Shown here one piece after another: positions 35,889-45,488 of a stretch of DNA of 64,000 nt (the stretch's first letter is position 1; every line of letters begins with the position of its first letter). The DNA comes from JANXZS01 sp963797255 (lineage in GTDB: Bacteria; Acidobacteriota; Terriglobia; Terriglobales; Acidobacteriaceae): assembly GCA_963797255.1 (NCBI GenBank), contig CAWCOV010000001.1, forward strand, positions 186,001 through 250,000. Reading direction: 5' to 3'. The notes below the pieces were generated by a model, which was not told where the DNA came from, did not search any database, and saw nothing but the letters and a program-made list of their open reading frames with translations. The translations under genes were made by a program, and so were the position numbers.

Positions 35889-36902
35889 TTAGCCGCGAAA
35901 AGCCTGGAAGGCCATGAAGCGGTCTCCGGGCAGCAGATTTGTTGCCTTTACTCTACTGAATCCGGCCTGGCGTAACTGGTTGACGAGTTCGTCTTCAGCC
36001 GGCAGTCGTCCAGCACCCTTCGTGGCTGCGCCCCACAGGTTCAGAGCTTCCGTACCAAGGCTGCCTCCCTGGCAGCAGGTCGTCAAAAGCAGAAATCCGC
36101 CCGGCCTCAGAAAGCTGCCGATGCGCTCGAGCAAAGCGACGCGTTCATCAACAGGGAAGTAGTAAATGTTGTTGTAAAGCGTCGCGATGTCGAATATTTC
36201 ACCGGGCGCTCTTTCGCGGAAGTCGCCATCCTCAACCTTTACCCGGTCCTCCAGATCCCAGCTTCGGAGATTCATCCGCGCCACATCGGCCACAGCCGGT
36301 TGAAGCTCCAACCCAAGCGCAGTCAGCGAAGGATTTCTCATGGCCGCGTATCGCAGGTAGATGCCGGAGCCGCAGCCGATTTCGAGCAGACGCAGCGCGC
36401 CACGCTCCGGGAAAGTTCGTTGAATGACTTCCGCTTGAAAAGCCTCGAGCACACGGGAGGAGCGGGCGATCAGCTCGCCGTCCTGGTCGTCAAGGCTCCA
36501 AAGATCGCCGCTTCGGAGCTTGGGGATCGTCCCATAGATGAGCTTGTGGTGAAGGCCTGCCACCTCCTCCACCATGGCCAGCGCGGGGTCGTTTTCTGCA
36601 CGGGCAAGTGCTTTGGCAAGTCCGCGGAGTGCGTAGCCGCGCTGCCCCAGGCTCAGCAGTCGCAGTCGGACCCCCATCTGTAGCCAGGCTTCGAGCGCCT
36701 CTCTACCTTTGCCGTCAGCGGCGAAGAAATCGGCCAACGAATCGAGAGTGGCTGGCCCGGTTTGCAAGCGGTTCAACAGCCCGGCGTCTCCGGCGGCAGC
36801 AAGGTAGGTGAGCTTGTAGAACGACTTTAGCCCGGCGCTAACACCCAGAAGCGCGGTAAGCCGGCCATCGCGTAGGAGATTGAAGAGCGGTTTGAGGGAC
36901 AT
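35889..36902 (-). CDS. SAM-dependent methyltransferase with N-terminal helical domain
   Basis: 337 residues. The first 150 residues are helical and contain a winged-helix-like segment (LAAAGDAGLLNRLQTGPATL, LGQRGYALRGLAKAL), as in O-methyltransferases that dimerise through an N-terminal domain. The Rossmann part follows: LRLLEIGCGSGIYLRYAA (motif I), ALGLELQPAVADVARMNL (motif II), FDIATLYNNIYYFPVDE (motif IV), RPGGFLLLTTCCQGG. Natural-product and quinone O-methyltransferases share this build. It stands alone between the spike pair and the NTF2-like gene. Substrate unknown. Confidence 0.75.
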   Translation of the reverse strand: MSLKPLFNLLRDGRLTALLGVSAGLKSFYKLTYLAAAGDAGLLNRLQTGPATLDSLADFFAADGKGREALEAWLQMGVRLRLLSLGQRGYALRGLAKALARAENDPALAMVEEVAGLHHKLIYGTIPKLRSGDLWSLDDQDGELIARSSRVLEAFQAEVIQRTFPERGALRLLEIGCGSGIYLRYAAMRNPSLTALGLELQPAVADVARMNLRSWDLEDRVKVEDGDFRERAPGEIFDIATLYNNIYYFPVDERVALLERIGSFLRPGGFLLLTTCCQGGSLGTEALNLWGAATKGAGRLPAEDELVNQLRQAGFSRVKATNLLPGDRFMAFQAFRG

Positions 36903-37024
36903 TGTTCCTATTATCTATCCCTCGATTCCTCCCTTACACCGACACTAACCGAAAAATCGTTCAAGCTAAGTCTGTAGTCCCGGCCTCGTCCCCAATACCA
37001 AGTAGGCAACGAAGCACTTCCACG

Positions 37025-37438
37025 TCAGGCGATCTCCTGAACCCATTTGCGCCTCCAGGCAGGCGCCTCAAATGGATCAGCGAAATATTGTGTCTCGTGC
37101 ACAACCTTACCGTTGCGAAATTCCATGATGCTCACTGTGAAGGCAGATCGCTCCTGGTAAGTGATCATGTATTCCGTGATCCATAGATCACCCTGTCCGA
37201 GAATTCGCTTCACGGTAAAACCCGACGGCTTACCGGGATGGTGACTTCGCAAGGCCTGCAAATTCCGTCGCCCGAGGATTCGCTCGCCTGATTGGGGATA
37301 GTCGCAAATGGCATCGTCATCGTAAATATCGTGCTCTGCGTTTGCATCGCCGGCAGCCGACGCGCGCCAATGCAAATTCAGCGCTTGACGTACCTGATCT
37401 TCTTGCATCGAGTTCTCCGGATGCTGCTCGGTTTTCAT
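37025..37438 (-). CDS. NTF2/SnoaL-like protein
   Basis: 137 residues with the cone-shaped NTF2 fold: LNLHWRASAAGDANAEHDIY, DDAICDYPQSGERILGRRNL, LWITEYMITY and FRNGKVVHETQYFADPFEAP. The acidic and aromatic residues suit a small-ligand pocket, as in SnoaL-like cyclases and steroid isomerase relatives, but most such proteins are uncharacterised. Its ATG overlaps the stop of the aldo-keto reductase gene by three bases, so the two are translationally coupled and may handle the same small molecule. Confidence 0.72.
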   Translation of the reverse strand: MKTEQHPENSMQEDQVRQALNLHWRASAAGDANAEHDIYDDDAICDYPQSGERILGRRNLQALRSHHPGKPSGFTVKRILGQGDLWITEYMITYQERSAFTVSIMEFRNGKVVHETQYFADPFEAPAWRRKWVQEIA

Positions 37439-38379
37439 GTTGATTTTCCTCGTGGAATGAACCCCGGGATGCCTGTCCTCACTACTTCATTCAGCCTCTG
37501 TCTAGTTTGAATGTGATTGATTTCGTTGAACGCGTCTTCCGGTAGAAAAGAGATGTTGAGATTCTCTCCCGCGCGTTCCGCAGTCTTTGGCGTGGTAAGC
37601 AACGCCGTGCCACGTTGCACCGCCCATGCAAGCAGCACTTGCGCGGGCGTCTTCTTAACTCGCGTAGCGATTGCCGCGATGACTGGATCTTCGAGGAGTC
37701 CCGGCCTCATTCCGTGACCCAATGGCGCAAAAGCCAGAAACACAATGTCATTCTCATTGCAGAATTCGAGAAGCTCGGTCTCCGGCAGGTACGGATGGGA
37801 CTCGACTTGAACCACAGCTGGCTTGATCCTCGCCGATTCGTAAAGAGGCATCAGTTCATTCAAGCCGATGTCCGACAGTCCAATCGCCCGGCACTTTCCT
37901 TGATCCGCGAGACTCTCCATTTCCCTCCAGGTATCAAGCAAAGTTACATCGTCGTCATAAAGGACTTTGCCATCTTGATCCCGTGGATCCTGTTCGTCTC
38001 CCGGTTGAAACGCAAACGGAGTGTGGATGAGGTAAAGATCCAGATAGCTGAGCTCGAGTCTAGCGAGACTCGCCTCGAATGCCGGTCCGACGCGCTCGGG
38101 TCGATGATTTGAATTCCATAACTTTGTGGTGACGAAAATTTCCTCGCGCGCTATCGCCGCTGCGGCGAGTCCCGCCTGTAATGCTTCGCCGACCTCGCGT
38201 TCATTCCCATATCTCTCTGCACAGTCGAAGTGTCGAAACCCGGCTTCCAGTGCGTATCTGGTCGCAGTTTTCGTCACGGCTGCGTCCGGAATCAAGGTGC
38301 CAAAGCCGAGTGCCGGAATCTGGCCACTGCCATAATTCAGAGGTATTCTTTTCGTGCGAAGCTCAAGAGATTGATTCAA
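37435..38379 (-). CDS. Aldo/keto reductase
   Basis: 314 residues of the AKR TIM-barrel family. The catalytic tetrad is visible: Asp52 and Tyr57 in HFDCAERYGNEREVGEAL, Lys86 in VTTKLWNSNH, and His119 in YLIHTPFAF. The C-terminal NADPH-binding segment LTTPKTAERAGENL is present. Family members reduce aldehydes and ketones with NADPH in the cytoplasm. It is followed by, and overlaps, the NTF2-like gene, suggesting a two-gene detoxification or small-molecule operon. The substrate cannot be predicted. Confidence 0.88.
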   Translation of the reverse strand: MNQSLELRTKRIPLNYGSGQIPALGFGTLIPDAAVTKTATRYALEAGFRHFDCAERYGNEREVGEALQAGLAAAAIAREEIFVTTKLWNSNHRPERVGPAFEASLARLELSYLDLYLIHTPFAFQPGDEQDPRDQDGKVLYDDDVTLLDTWREMESLADQGKCRAIGLSDIGLNELMPLYESARIKPAVVQVESHPYLPETELLEFCNENDIVFLAFAPLGHGMRPGLLEDPVIAAIATRVKKTPAQVLLAWAVQRGTALLTTPKTAERAGENLNISFLPEDAFNEINHIQTRQRLNEVVRTGIPGFIPRGKST

Positions 38380-38591
38380 GGAATGCCTGCTTTCAGTGGG
38401 CCAGCCTGCATTTTTAAAATTGGATGCCCGACCCGGAAGAAGGTATCAACAAAACTTACAGCTAAGGCCACAAACTCAATAGGTGCTGCCGGAACCAAAC
38501 GTCATAGGCCAGAAAAGGAATGGTTTGATGCTAAACAGCATAAAGGCTATCTCTCTCGGGGGACATGACCTTGGATTGGTTCTCGAGATCA

Positions 38592-39791
38592 TCAACGATG
38601 CGCTAACGCATCGTCTCCCTCAGTCGGTCCCAACAGAACAGTTTGGTTCGAAGTCGTGACCTCTATGTCGTCCTGTCCAGCGAACAGAGGAGAGATGGTT
38701 TCCACGTCATTCTGAAAATTACTCAGTCCCACACCTACGAGACGGTAGAGCTGTTGCGTACCAAGATCAACGCGGAGACAAAGCGTCAGTGCTATTGTTG
38801 TGAGCTCTTCGCAGGAGGATACCGGCGTGCTAACAGTCTGGCTACGCGTCAGAGAACTAAATTCCTTGGTCTTCAACTTCAAGACAATCGTCTTTGCTTG
38901 ACGCGCATTGTTCCGAGACGAGACCCAGATCTTCTCCGCCAGACGGCGGATATGACCTTCGCATTGCTCCAGAGGGATATCGTCTGGAAAGGTATCCTCC
39001 GCGGAAATCTGTTTGCATACACGATTTGAGATGACGGGACTGTGATCGATCCCCCGCGCTAACTCGTAAAGCCGTGAACCGTACCGTCCGAAATGTTTTT
39101 CGAGAGTAGAAAGTTCCATCGCATATATGTCACCGATGGTCTTGATCCCGACCTGGGCCATATGGCGTTCTGTGACCTTACCCACGCCGGGAATATGACC
39201 TACGGGAAGTGGAAGCAAGAAGGCCTGTACCTCGTGCGGCTGAATCACGAATTGGCCGTTCGGCTTCTTCCAGTCTGATGCAATCTTCGCGAGAAATTTG
39301 TTGGGTGCCACGCCCGCCGAGGCCGTGAGGTTCAGTTCCTGCTGTATTTGCCGTCGAATCGTCTTTGCGACGAGTGTCGCGGTAGGCAAGTTGAGCTTGT
39401 TTTGCGTAACGTCAAGATAGGCCTCGTCAAGGGAGAGTGGTTCGATAGCGTCAGTGTGCCGTTGAAAAATTTCACGCACAGATTGCGAAGCGGCTTTGTA
39501 ACGCGTGAAGTCGGGAGGAACGAAAATCGCATCTGGACAAAGACGTTCAGCACGAATCGCGGGCATCGCCGATCGCACTCCATAGCGTCTCGCTTCGTAT
39601 GAAGCGGCACAGACCACAGACCGTTTGCCCTTCCATGCGACAACAACAGGCTTACCTCGCAGAGAAGAATCGTCACGCTGTTCGACCGACGCATAGAACG
39701 CATCCATATCGACGTGCACGATCTTTCTCGAACCCAATGCGGAGTTCGGCTCATCCGGAGAGGGTAAAACGAAGTCGGCAATTTCAGGCAT
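38592..39791 (-). CDS. dinB: DNA polymerase IV (Y family)
   Basis: About 399 residues from the ATG at 39791. In-frame starts at 39866 (with AAGGCG upstream) and 40004 would add poorly conserved residues, so the exact start is open. Catalytic motifs are intact: IVHVDMDAFYASVEQRD (Asp28) and PLSLDEAYLDVT (Asp122, Glu123); YEARRYGVRSAMP is the finger region, PVGHIPGVGKVTERHM the helix-hairpin-helix thumb, and a little-finger domain follows residue 250. It performs error-prone bypass of damaged template and helps produce stress mutations. No clear beta-clamp motif was identified at the C-terminus, which ends in an acidic, Thr-rich tail. Confidence 0.9.
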   Translation of the reverse strand: MPEIADFVLPSPDEPNSALGSRKIVHVDMDAFYASVEQRDDSSLRGKPVVVAWKGKRSVVCAASYEARRYGVRSAMPAIRAERLCPDAIFVPPDFTRYKAASQSVREIFQRHTDAIEPLSLDEAYLDVTQNKLNLPTATLVAKTIRRQIQQELNLTASAGVAPNKFLAKIASDWKKPNGQFVIQPHEVQAFLLPLPVGHIPGVGKVTERHMAQVGIKTIGDIYAMELSTLEKHFGRYGSRLYELARGIDHSPVISNRVCKQISAEDTFPDDIPLEQCEGHIRRLAEKIWVSSRNNARQAKTIVLKLKTKEFSSLTRSQTVSTPVSSCEELTTIALTLCLRVDLGTQQLYRLVGVGLSNFQNDVETISPLFAGQDDIEVTTSNQTVLLGPTEGDDALAHR

Positions 39792-40092
39792 TGCGCATCT
39801 CGCAAGAACTGTAGTGCTGCTTTGCCATCTGATCCTCGAAAAGAGATCACCTACATATTCTTTCATATTCGCCTTGTGTTCGCCTAGCTGGTCGTGGGAC
39901 AGAGCGTTCCGCTTGGTGCCTGGGACAAACGAAGAGACCAGGACCATGTCGAAAGCGACCCTCCAAGTTAAGGACGTTCTGCCACACGGATCAGCCTGAG
40001 GCATAAGGGCTGCCTAAGAGGTCGCAAGGACCTAAGGAGACAGCTATGCTGGGTTGTCACCCCGCAACTCTGCGGTATACGCCTGGAGAACT

Positions 40093-42234
40093 ATGACTGA
40101 TTGTGGATCGATCTTTGCTCGAAGCTTGCGTCTTATTGCGACACTGTTCGGGATAGCAACTCTTTCCATTCCGTTGCTTGGGCAAACTAGTCAAACGCCG
40201 AAGCTGCCCGATACGGTTCTATTCGGGGCAGCTTATTACGATGAATACACGCCAAACGATCGACTCGAAAAAGATATCGCCATGATGAAAGCAGCGCACA
40301 TCACGGTTGTTCGCATCGCCGAGTCGACTTGGGGAACCGAGGAACCTGAAGAGGGCCACTTCGACTTTTCCCACATTGATCGTGTGCTGAACGCCACGGA
40401 TAAGGCCGGCATCAGCGTTATTGTCGGGACACCAACTTATGCCATCCCAACGTGGCTTGCTCGTGAGCATCCAGACGTGCTGGCGATCACCCCTGAAGGC
40501 CAAAACCGGTATGGACCCCGCCAGAATATGGACATCACCAACGATCACTTTCGTGCCGCGGCGAAGGCAATGATCATCGCTTTGGTGGAACACGTCAAAG
40601 ATCATCCTTCAGTAATTGGCTATCAAATAGATAACGAAACGAAATCGTATCGAACAAGCGGTCCCAATGTTCAAGCGGCTTTTGTGGAACAGCTCAAGAA
40701 GGATTGGCCGGACCTGAATGCCTTCAATAAAGAATTTGGTTTGGACTATTGGAGCAACCGCGTTAATGATTGGCGTGATTTTCCGGATGTGAACGGCACA
40801 ATCAACGCCAGCTTGTCTTCTGCATTCGCGGAGTTCCAGCGAAAACTCGTCACAGAATATTTACGCTGGCAGAGCGATCTTGTTCACGCCCACGCCCGCC
40901 CCAACCAATTCGTGACTCACAATTTTGATCTCGATTGGCGTGGGTATTCTTACGGGGTGCAATCGCAGGTGAATCATTTCGATGCGGCTCGTTCCCTGGA
41001 TATCGCTGGTGTCGATATCTATCATCCGACACAGGATCACCTGACCGGGAACGAAATTGCGTTTGGTGGTGATCTCGCTCGGTCAATTCGCCACGGGCAA
41101 AATTTCCTCCTCATCGAGACCGAGGCGCAAGGTTTTCCTGAATGGCTGCCGTATCCCGGACAACTTCGGCTCCAGGCTTTCAGTCATATCGCTTCTGGAG
41201 CAAACATGGTCGAATACTGGCATTGGAGCACTACGAATAACTCCGCCGAGACCTATTGGAGAGGCCTGCTGAGCCAGGACGGCGAGGCTAATCCTACCTA
41301 TGAGGAGGCACGTACGATCGGCTCTGACCTCGCTCGTCTCGGCCCCAAACTTGTCAACATGCGAAAGCAAAACAAAATCGCTATCTATGTGAGCAATCGT
41401 GCCCAGGCAGCGTTTGACAGCTTCAAATTCGGATGGGGTTCAAAGACAGCTTACAACGACGTTCTGCGACCATTCTACGATTCTCTGTACCGCATGAACG
41501 CGGAAGTGGATTTCGTCGATCCTTCAGCCACCGACCTGTCCCAATACAAACTGATCATTGTGCCCGCTCTGTACGCCGCGACTGACGCCGAATTACAAAG
41601 GCTCAATGAGTTTGCGAAGAGTGGAGGCCACGTTTTTTACACCTTCAAAAGCGGATTCTCCGATGAGAACGTAAAAGTCCGTTCGACAGTTCAACCTGGC
41701 ATAGTCACAGAGAGCGCAGGTGTGAGGTATAACCAGTTCACTCTACCCGACAATGTTTCGATTGAGGGCGATCCATATGGAGTAGGAGCGCAGTACAATC
41801 AGCCGCGCTGGTGGATGGAGTTACTCACGCCCACCACATCAAGCGTAGTGGCGCGCTATAGGCACCCCGTGTGGGGCAAATACGCGGCTATCACGCGGAA
41901 TGTTTATGGACAAGGCGAAGTAACGTATCTCGGCTTCATGCCCTCAGATGCCATGGCTGAGAAACTGATGGCTGAAGCCGTATCACGTGCAGGCTTGTCT
42001 ACACCGGCGCAACAAGCACACTTTCCCATGATCATCCGGAGCGGAGTATTGCAGGACGGTCATCTCGTTCACTATCTCTTCAACTATTCTCCGGATCCTG
42101 TAACGGTGCCGTATGGCTTCCCAGCGGGCCGAGATTTATTGGCTGACACCGCAGTCCCGTTAGGAGCTCAGGTCCCACTCGGCCCATGGGGGTTTGCAAT
42201 CGTAGAAGAAGACGGCTCGAGTCTAAAGCATTGA
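40093..42234 (+). CDS. Secreted GH42-like beta-galactosidase
   Basis: 713 residues from the ATG at 40093, with GGAG upstream; the in-frame start at 40054 is less likely. The signal peptide is LIATLFGIATLSIPLLGQ. The TIM barrel shows GAAYYDEYTPNDRLEKDIAM, VRIAESTWGTEEPEEGHFDF, GYQIDNETKSY with acid/base Glu182, and LLIETEAQG with likely nucleophile Glu342. A trimerisation-type domain (YDSLYRMNAEVDFVDPS) and a small C-terminal beta domain follow, as in GH42. It would cleave beta-galactosides outside the cytoplasm, for example from pectic galactan side chains. It is convergent with the DoxX gene, only 16 bases away. Confidence 0.85.
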   Translation: MTDCGSIFARSLRLIATLFGIATLSIPLLGQTSQTPKLPDTVLFGAAYYDEYTPNDRLEKDIAMMKAAHITVVRIAESTWGTEEPEEGHFDFSHIDRVLNATDKAGISVIVGTPTYAIPTWLAREHPDVLAITPEGQNRYGPRQNMDITNDHFRAAAKAMIIALVEHVKDHPSVIGYQIDNETKSYRTSGPNVQAAFVEQLKKDWPDLNAFNKEFGLDYWSNRVNDWRDFPDVNGTINASLSSAFAEFQRKLVTEYLRWQSDLVHAHARPNQFVTHNFDLDWRGYSYGVQSQVNHFDAARSLDIAGVDIYHPTQDHLTGNEIAFGGDLARSIRHGQNFLLIETEAQGFPEWLPYPGQLRLQAFSHIASGANMVEYWHWSTTNNSAETYWRGLLSQDGEANPTYEEARTIGSDLARLGPKLVNMRKQNKIAIYVSNRAQAAFDSFKFGWGSKTAYNDVLRPFYDSLYRMNAEVDFVDPSATDLSQYKLIIVPALYAATDAELQRLNEFAKSGGHVFYTFKSGFSDENVKVRSTVQPGIVTESAGVRYNQFTLPDNVSIEGDPYGVGAQYNQPRWWMELLTPTTSSVVARYRHPVWGKYAAITRNVYGQGEVTYLGFMPSDAMAEKLMAEAVSRAGLSTPAQQAHFPMIIRSGVLQDGHLVHYLFNYSPDPVTVPYGFPAGRDLLADTAVPLGAQVPLGPWGFAIVEEDGSSLKH

Positions 42235-42250
42235 TGGAGCACGGAATTCC

Positions 42251-42799
42251 TCAGGCGGGCGGCGGTCCCTTCGGAAGCGTGACGAGGGAAATGACGAACA
42301 TTGCAATCAGGGCCAAAATCGGAACGAGCCACGCTACTACCGGCCGAACAGTGGATGACTCAGGATTCGGTAGCCTGCGTGCTGACGGACGCAATGCCCA
42401 TGACGCTAATGTGAAACCAGCGATGACAAGAGGTACGACCCACCTCGCTGCGGGGTCGCCTGCGAAAAGATGGGAGGCGGCTGCACCTGTGTAATTGAAG
42501 AAGGCGCCGGCGTAAGCCCATTCTTTGAGCCGCAAAAAACCTGGTATAAACAACGCGATCGCACACGGAATCTTCCATGTGCCAATGATCGTGAGGACAT
42601 ACATCGGATAGCCGAGATGGGACATGATGACTCGGACGTATTCGATTCGCAAGAGATCCCAGATTCCTCCTGCCATCATTTCGAATGCAACGAGGAAAGT
42701 GATCGTCCAATACGCAATCACGCGGACACTAGCCAACCTCCTGCCCGCACTCCATGCATTTTGTATTTGTGCTGCAAGTCCACTCGTGGATGTTGCCAT
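42251..42799 (-). CDS. DoxX-like membrane protein
   Basis: About 182 residues from the ATG at 42799, with AAGGAG ten bases upstream; the longer frame from 42838 lacks a site. Four to five membrane helices have the DoxX-like pattern: YWTITFLVAFEMMAGGIWDL, MSHLGYPMYVLTIIGTWKIP, LRLKEWAYAGAFFNYTGAAA and SHLFAGD, then a C-terminal helix. DoxX relatives are small membrane proteins of unclear function, sometimes linked to thiol or redox balance. It lies about 150 bases downstream of the DUF899 gene on the same strand, possibly co-transcribed. Confidence 0.75.
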   Translation of the reverse strand: MATSTSGLAAQIQNAWSAGRRLASVRVIAYWTITFLVAFEMMAGGIWDLLRIEYVRVIMSHLGYPMYVLTIIGTWKIPCAIALFIPGFLRLKEWAYAGAFFNYTGAAASHLFAGDPAARWVVPLVIAGFTLASWALRPSARRLPNPESSTVRPVVAWLVPILALIAMFVISLVTLPKGPPPA

Positions 42800-42946
42800 G
42801 ATTTTTAATCTCCTTCCCGACGCCGCTGTGGCTCTCATTCACAATGACGTTCGAGATCGACAGAATGAGACAGTGTGCGGCGGAGAGAATGGACAATGTT
42901 TCATCCTTCTCTCCGTATTCGCCAGCGCGCCGGTGATCGCCTTGGC

Positions 42947-43753
42947 TTAGCTCGCCTTCGCCTCTTCGTCGCGCCTTCGAGATGCGGCTCCCTGAGGGTC
43001 TGTGATGATATCGACCCACTTCGCGTCAGGCGTGGGCTCGGCGTCGTAGTTGTCGTGCCAATTCCACCACTTATATGGCGGGGTCTGGGGATAGCCCTCC
43101 GGCGAATCTTCCCAGGTCTCCTGACGGCCGAAAGGCGTGATATCGAGGTAGCTCCAAATGCTGCCCATTGCCTCGTCGCCGCGGTTGTTGATGAGGTATG
43201 TGCGGAACACCCGCTCGCCGTCGCGGATAAATACATTATGGCCGTGCCACTCGTTCACGCCGAAGTCGGTGTCGAAGCTGTCTGTGATGGTGTACCACGG
43301 CATCTTCCAACCCATTCGCGCCTTCAGGCGCTCGATGTCTTTTTGTGGCGCGCGCGAGGCATACGCGAGCGTGGTGTCTCGGGCGTTCAGATGTGCCAGG
43401 TGGGAAACCTGATCGGCACCGAGTGAGCAGCCGCGGCAGGCATGGTCGGGCCAGCCGAACACTCCCGGCTCAAAGAATGCGCGATAGAGAACTAACTGCC
43501 TGCGGTCTTCGAACAAGTCGAGCAGGCTCACCTTGCCCTGAGGCCCATCGAATTTGTACTCCTTCTCGATGGCCATCCACGGCATCCGGCGCCGTTCGGC
43601 CGCCAGCGCGTCCCGCGAGCGCGTGAAGGCCTTTTCCTTCACGAGGAGTTGCTGATGCGCGGTCTCCCAATCCTGCCGCGACACAACCGGCGGTGTTTTC
43701 ATTGCGAGATGATTTTTCCCTTTTTCCTTGTCTCTCTCTTTGCTTGTTGCCAT
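42947..43753 (-). CDS. DUF899 thioredoxin-like protein
   Basis: About 268 residues from the ATG at 43753, behind GAAGGAGA; the frame extends upstream without support. It matches the DUF899 family: DWETAHQQLLVKEKAFTRSR, RRMPWMAIEKEYKFDG, LDLFEDRRQLVLYRAFFEPG, DHACRGCSLGADQVSHLAHL with a CxxC pair, and RMGWKMPWYT. The fold is thioredoxin-like, but its activity is not established. Basic residues crowd the first 20 positions. It precedes the DoxX gene, so a shared redox role is possible. Confidence 0.8.
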   Translation of the reverse strand: MATSKERDKEKGKNHLAMKTPPVVSRQDWETAHQQLLVKEKAFTRSRDALAAERRRMPWMAIEKEYKFDGPQGKVSLLDLFEDRRQLVLYRAFFEPGVFGWPDHACRGCSLGADQVSHLAHLNARDTTLAYASRAPQKDIERLKARMGWKMPWYTITDSFDTDFGVNEWHGHNVFIRDGERVFRTYLINNRGDEAMGSIWSYLDITPFGRQETWEDSPEGYPQTPPYKWWNWHDNYDAEPTPDAKWVDIITDPQGAASRRRDEEAKAS

Positions 43754-44119
43754 CGTCTTTTTCTCCTTCGTAGGATTTCGGATTTTCATTCCTAGTGGAT
43801 ACGAGCGGGGCTGCAGCTGACACGGACTTGTCCGCATACATACTGATGCCGATTTCACGCTGCGGTTTCGAGAAGCTTCTGCCGATGGCATGCTCCCTCG
43901 ACGCGTCGCGTAGCAAGCGGAATCCGGGCATCGCGAAAAGGGCCAAGTGTCTGAAAACGCGTGCTGGCAGATGAGTGTGAATTGTAATGTCGAGTTGGCC
44001 CCGAGCAATCACTTTGCGTCGAATGTATTCGTGCTGACTAACTCGTTGAAATCGCCTGCAATTGTGAGACTCGCGCCGTATTATGAAAACGAACAACTTC
44101 CTTGCTCTCAGGAGTCTCG
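43754..44119. other. Intergenic region between DUF899 and VOC genes
   Basis: 366 bases between divergent genes. It contains both ribosome-binding sites (GAAGGAGA on the minus strand, AGGAG on the plus strand). I see no gene, repeat or clear operator in it. Confidence 0.45.
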
Positions 44120-44592
44120 ATGTCCGGAATTGACCGGTTTGCATGCATCACAATTGCGGTAAAGAATCAGGACGAAGCCCTCTCCTGGTTTACTGAGAAA
44201 CTTGGCTTTGAAAAACGAGTAGACATGCCGGGACCGGGAATCCGGTTCCTCAGCGTCTCACCAAAAAATCAGCCAGATTTGCAGGTAATTCTCGCTTCGT
44301 GGTTCCCCGAGCTTGTTGGCAAGAATCCGACGGCCGTACTCCACACCAGGACTGCCGTAAGACCTACGAGGAACTCAAAGAGCGCGGAGTCGAATTCACT
44401 GAAGCGCCGGTACAAAAACCATTTGGCGTCCAGGCAATCTTCAAGGATCTCTACAGCAACAGTTATGCCTTACTTGAGCCGGCCAACGCGCCTGATGTGG
44501 ACGTTTCGTCAGCGATTGCGAACGCGAAACTCAAACCTTCCGTGGCAGTCGATGGATCTGCTGAGCACACGACTCACCTTACATCACGATAG
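44120..44592 (+). CDS. VOC (glyoxalase/bleomycin-resistance) family protein, interrupted by a frameshift
   Basis: The ATG at 44120 follows AGGAG. The first frame gives RFACITIAVKNQDEALSWFT and KLGFEKRVDMPGPGIRFLSV. One base appears to be missing near 44340-44350, and a second frame continues with QDCRKTYEELKERGVEFTEA, PFGVQAIFKDLYSNSYALLE and then the stop at 44592. Joined, this is a 157-residue two-repeat VOC protein of the kind annotated as glyoxalase-like; the predicted metal ligands (the N-terminal repeat segment and the C-terminal Glu) are there, but the reaction is unknown. The 3' end overlaps the convergent AraC gene by 14 bases. Confidence 0.75.
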
Positions 44593-45247
44593 AAGCGCGA
44601 TGAGTCTCTCGCCAATCGCTCGGCGGGACTCCTTCCCAGGCACGAAAGGCACGGCCGAACGAGTTTGGGTCTTCAAAACCCAGCAAATACGCGGCCTCGT
44701 TCAACTCCAGTACGGAATTCGAGAGGTAATAGCGCGCCATCTGGTGCCGGGCTTCGTCCAGAACCCGTTGGAAGCTGTAACCTGCGTCCTGCAAGCGGCG
44801 CTGTATTGTGCGAGAACTCATGTGCAGGGCTTGGGCAATCATGTCAATAGATGGGCGATGCCCGGTCAACCTGTCCTGAATCGCTCGACGCACAAGTTCG
44901 ACAAAAGTGTCCTCCGCTTTGAACTGCCGTAATTGCTCCTCAAACTGCGGAGAGAGTAGATCGAGTAGTTCCGCATTGCGGGTAACAAACGGGGCTGTTG
45001 CATCCGACGCACGGAGTACGATCGCATTGCGAGACGCACCACAAATCACTTCGCAGCGGAAGTGGCGCTCGATGGCGCGGACGTTTGTCCGGGGCAGAAG
45101 GTATTCGATTCGGAGCGGCGTTAACCCTGGTTTCCCGGTCCCATGTCGAGCGATAGTGAGCATCCAGGCGAAGTCTGGCGAAATCTGCCGGGAGAATGGC
45201 GTATTCAGAGGGACGTCCCTCACGAAGTGCGGCTTTCGTCGAGACAT
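44579..45247 (-). CDS. AraC-family regulator, N-terminally truncated
   Basis: 222 residues. The C-terminal 95 residues form the double helix-turn-helix: MIAQALHMSSRTIQRRLQDA, ARHQMARYYLSNSVLELNEA and AAYLLGFEDPNSFGRAFRAW. The preceding segment (RIEYLLPRTNVRAIERHFRC, GASRNAIVLRASD) matches only the last part of the arabinose-binding-like domain of OruR-type regulators, which are usually about 330 residues. A TAG stop lies nine bases before the ATG in frame, and no other frame supplies the missing 100 residues. It is either a decayed gene or a short regulator. The likely target is the adjacent VOC gene or itself. Confidence 0.72.
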   Translation of the reverse strand: MSRRKPHFVRDVPLNTPFSRQISPDFAWMLTIARHGTGKPGLTPLRIEYLLPRTNVRAIERHFRCEVICGASRNAIVLRASDATAPFVTRNAELLDLLSPQFEEQLRQFKAEDTFVELVRRAIQDRLTGHRPSIDMIAQALHMSSRTIQRRLQDAGYSFQRVLDEARHQMARYYLSNSVLELNEAAYLLGFEDPNSFGRAFRAWEGVPPSDWRETHRASIVM

Positions 45248-45488
45248 TCCGAGCTAAAAAATGATTACGGAGCTTAGCGAAGTTTCGTCGCTGCCGTTTC
45301 CGAATAAATATTGACAATGCTCAATACCGACGCGAAACTCACTAAGCGGCTTAATCGCCATTCCGCTCATTCGGGTGTTACCAAACTCCCATTCTGCAAG
45401 GGAGAAACACACCGGTGAGCGCAGAATGCGGAATTTACACGCGTTTTACCTTTTGGGCGAAAGCCCTTGAACGAACTTCAGGACGGCC

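Noticed and set aside
45420..45488. Possible riboswitch before the S53 peptidase gene, based on the small hairpin GGGC-GAAA-GCCC at 45455-45466
   Set aside because: Only one 4-bp stem with a tetraloop is visible. The conserved bases of the cyclic-di-GMP or other known riboswitch classes are absent.
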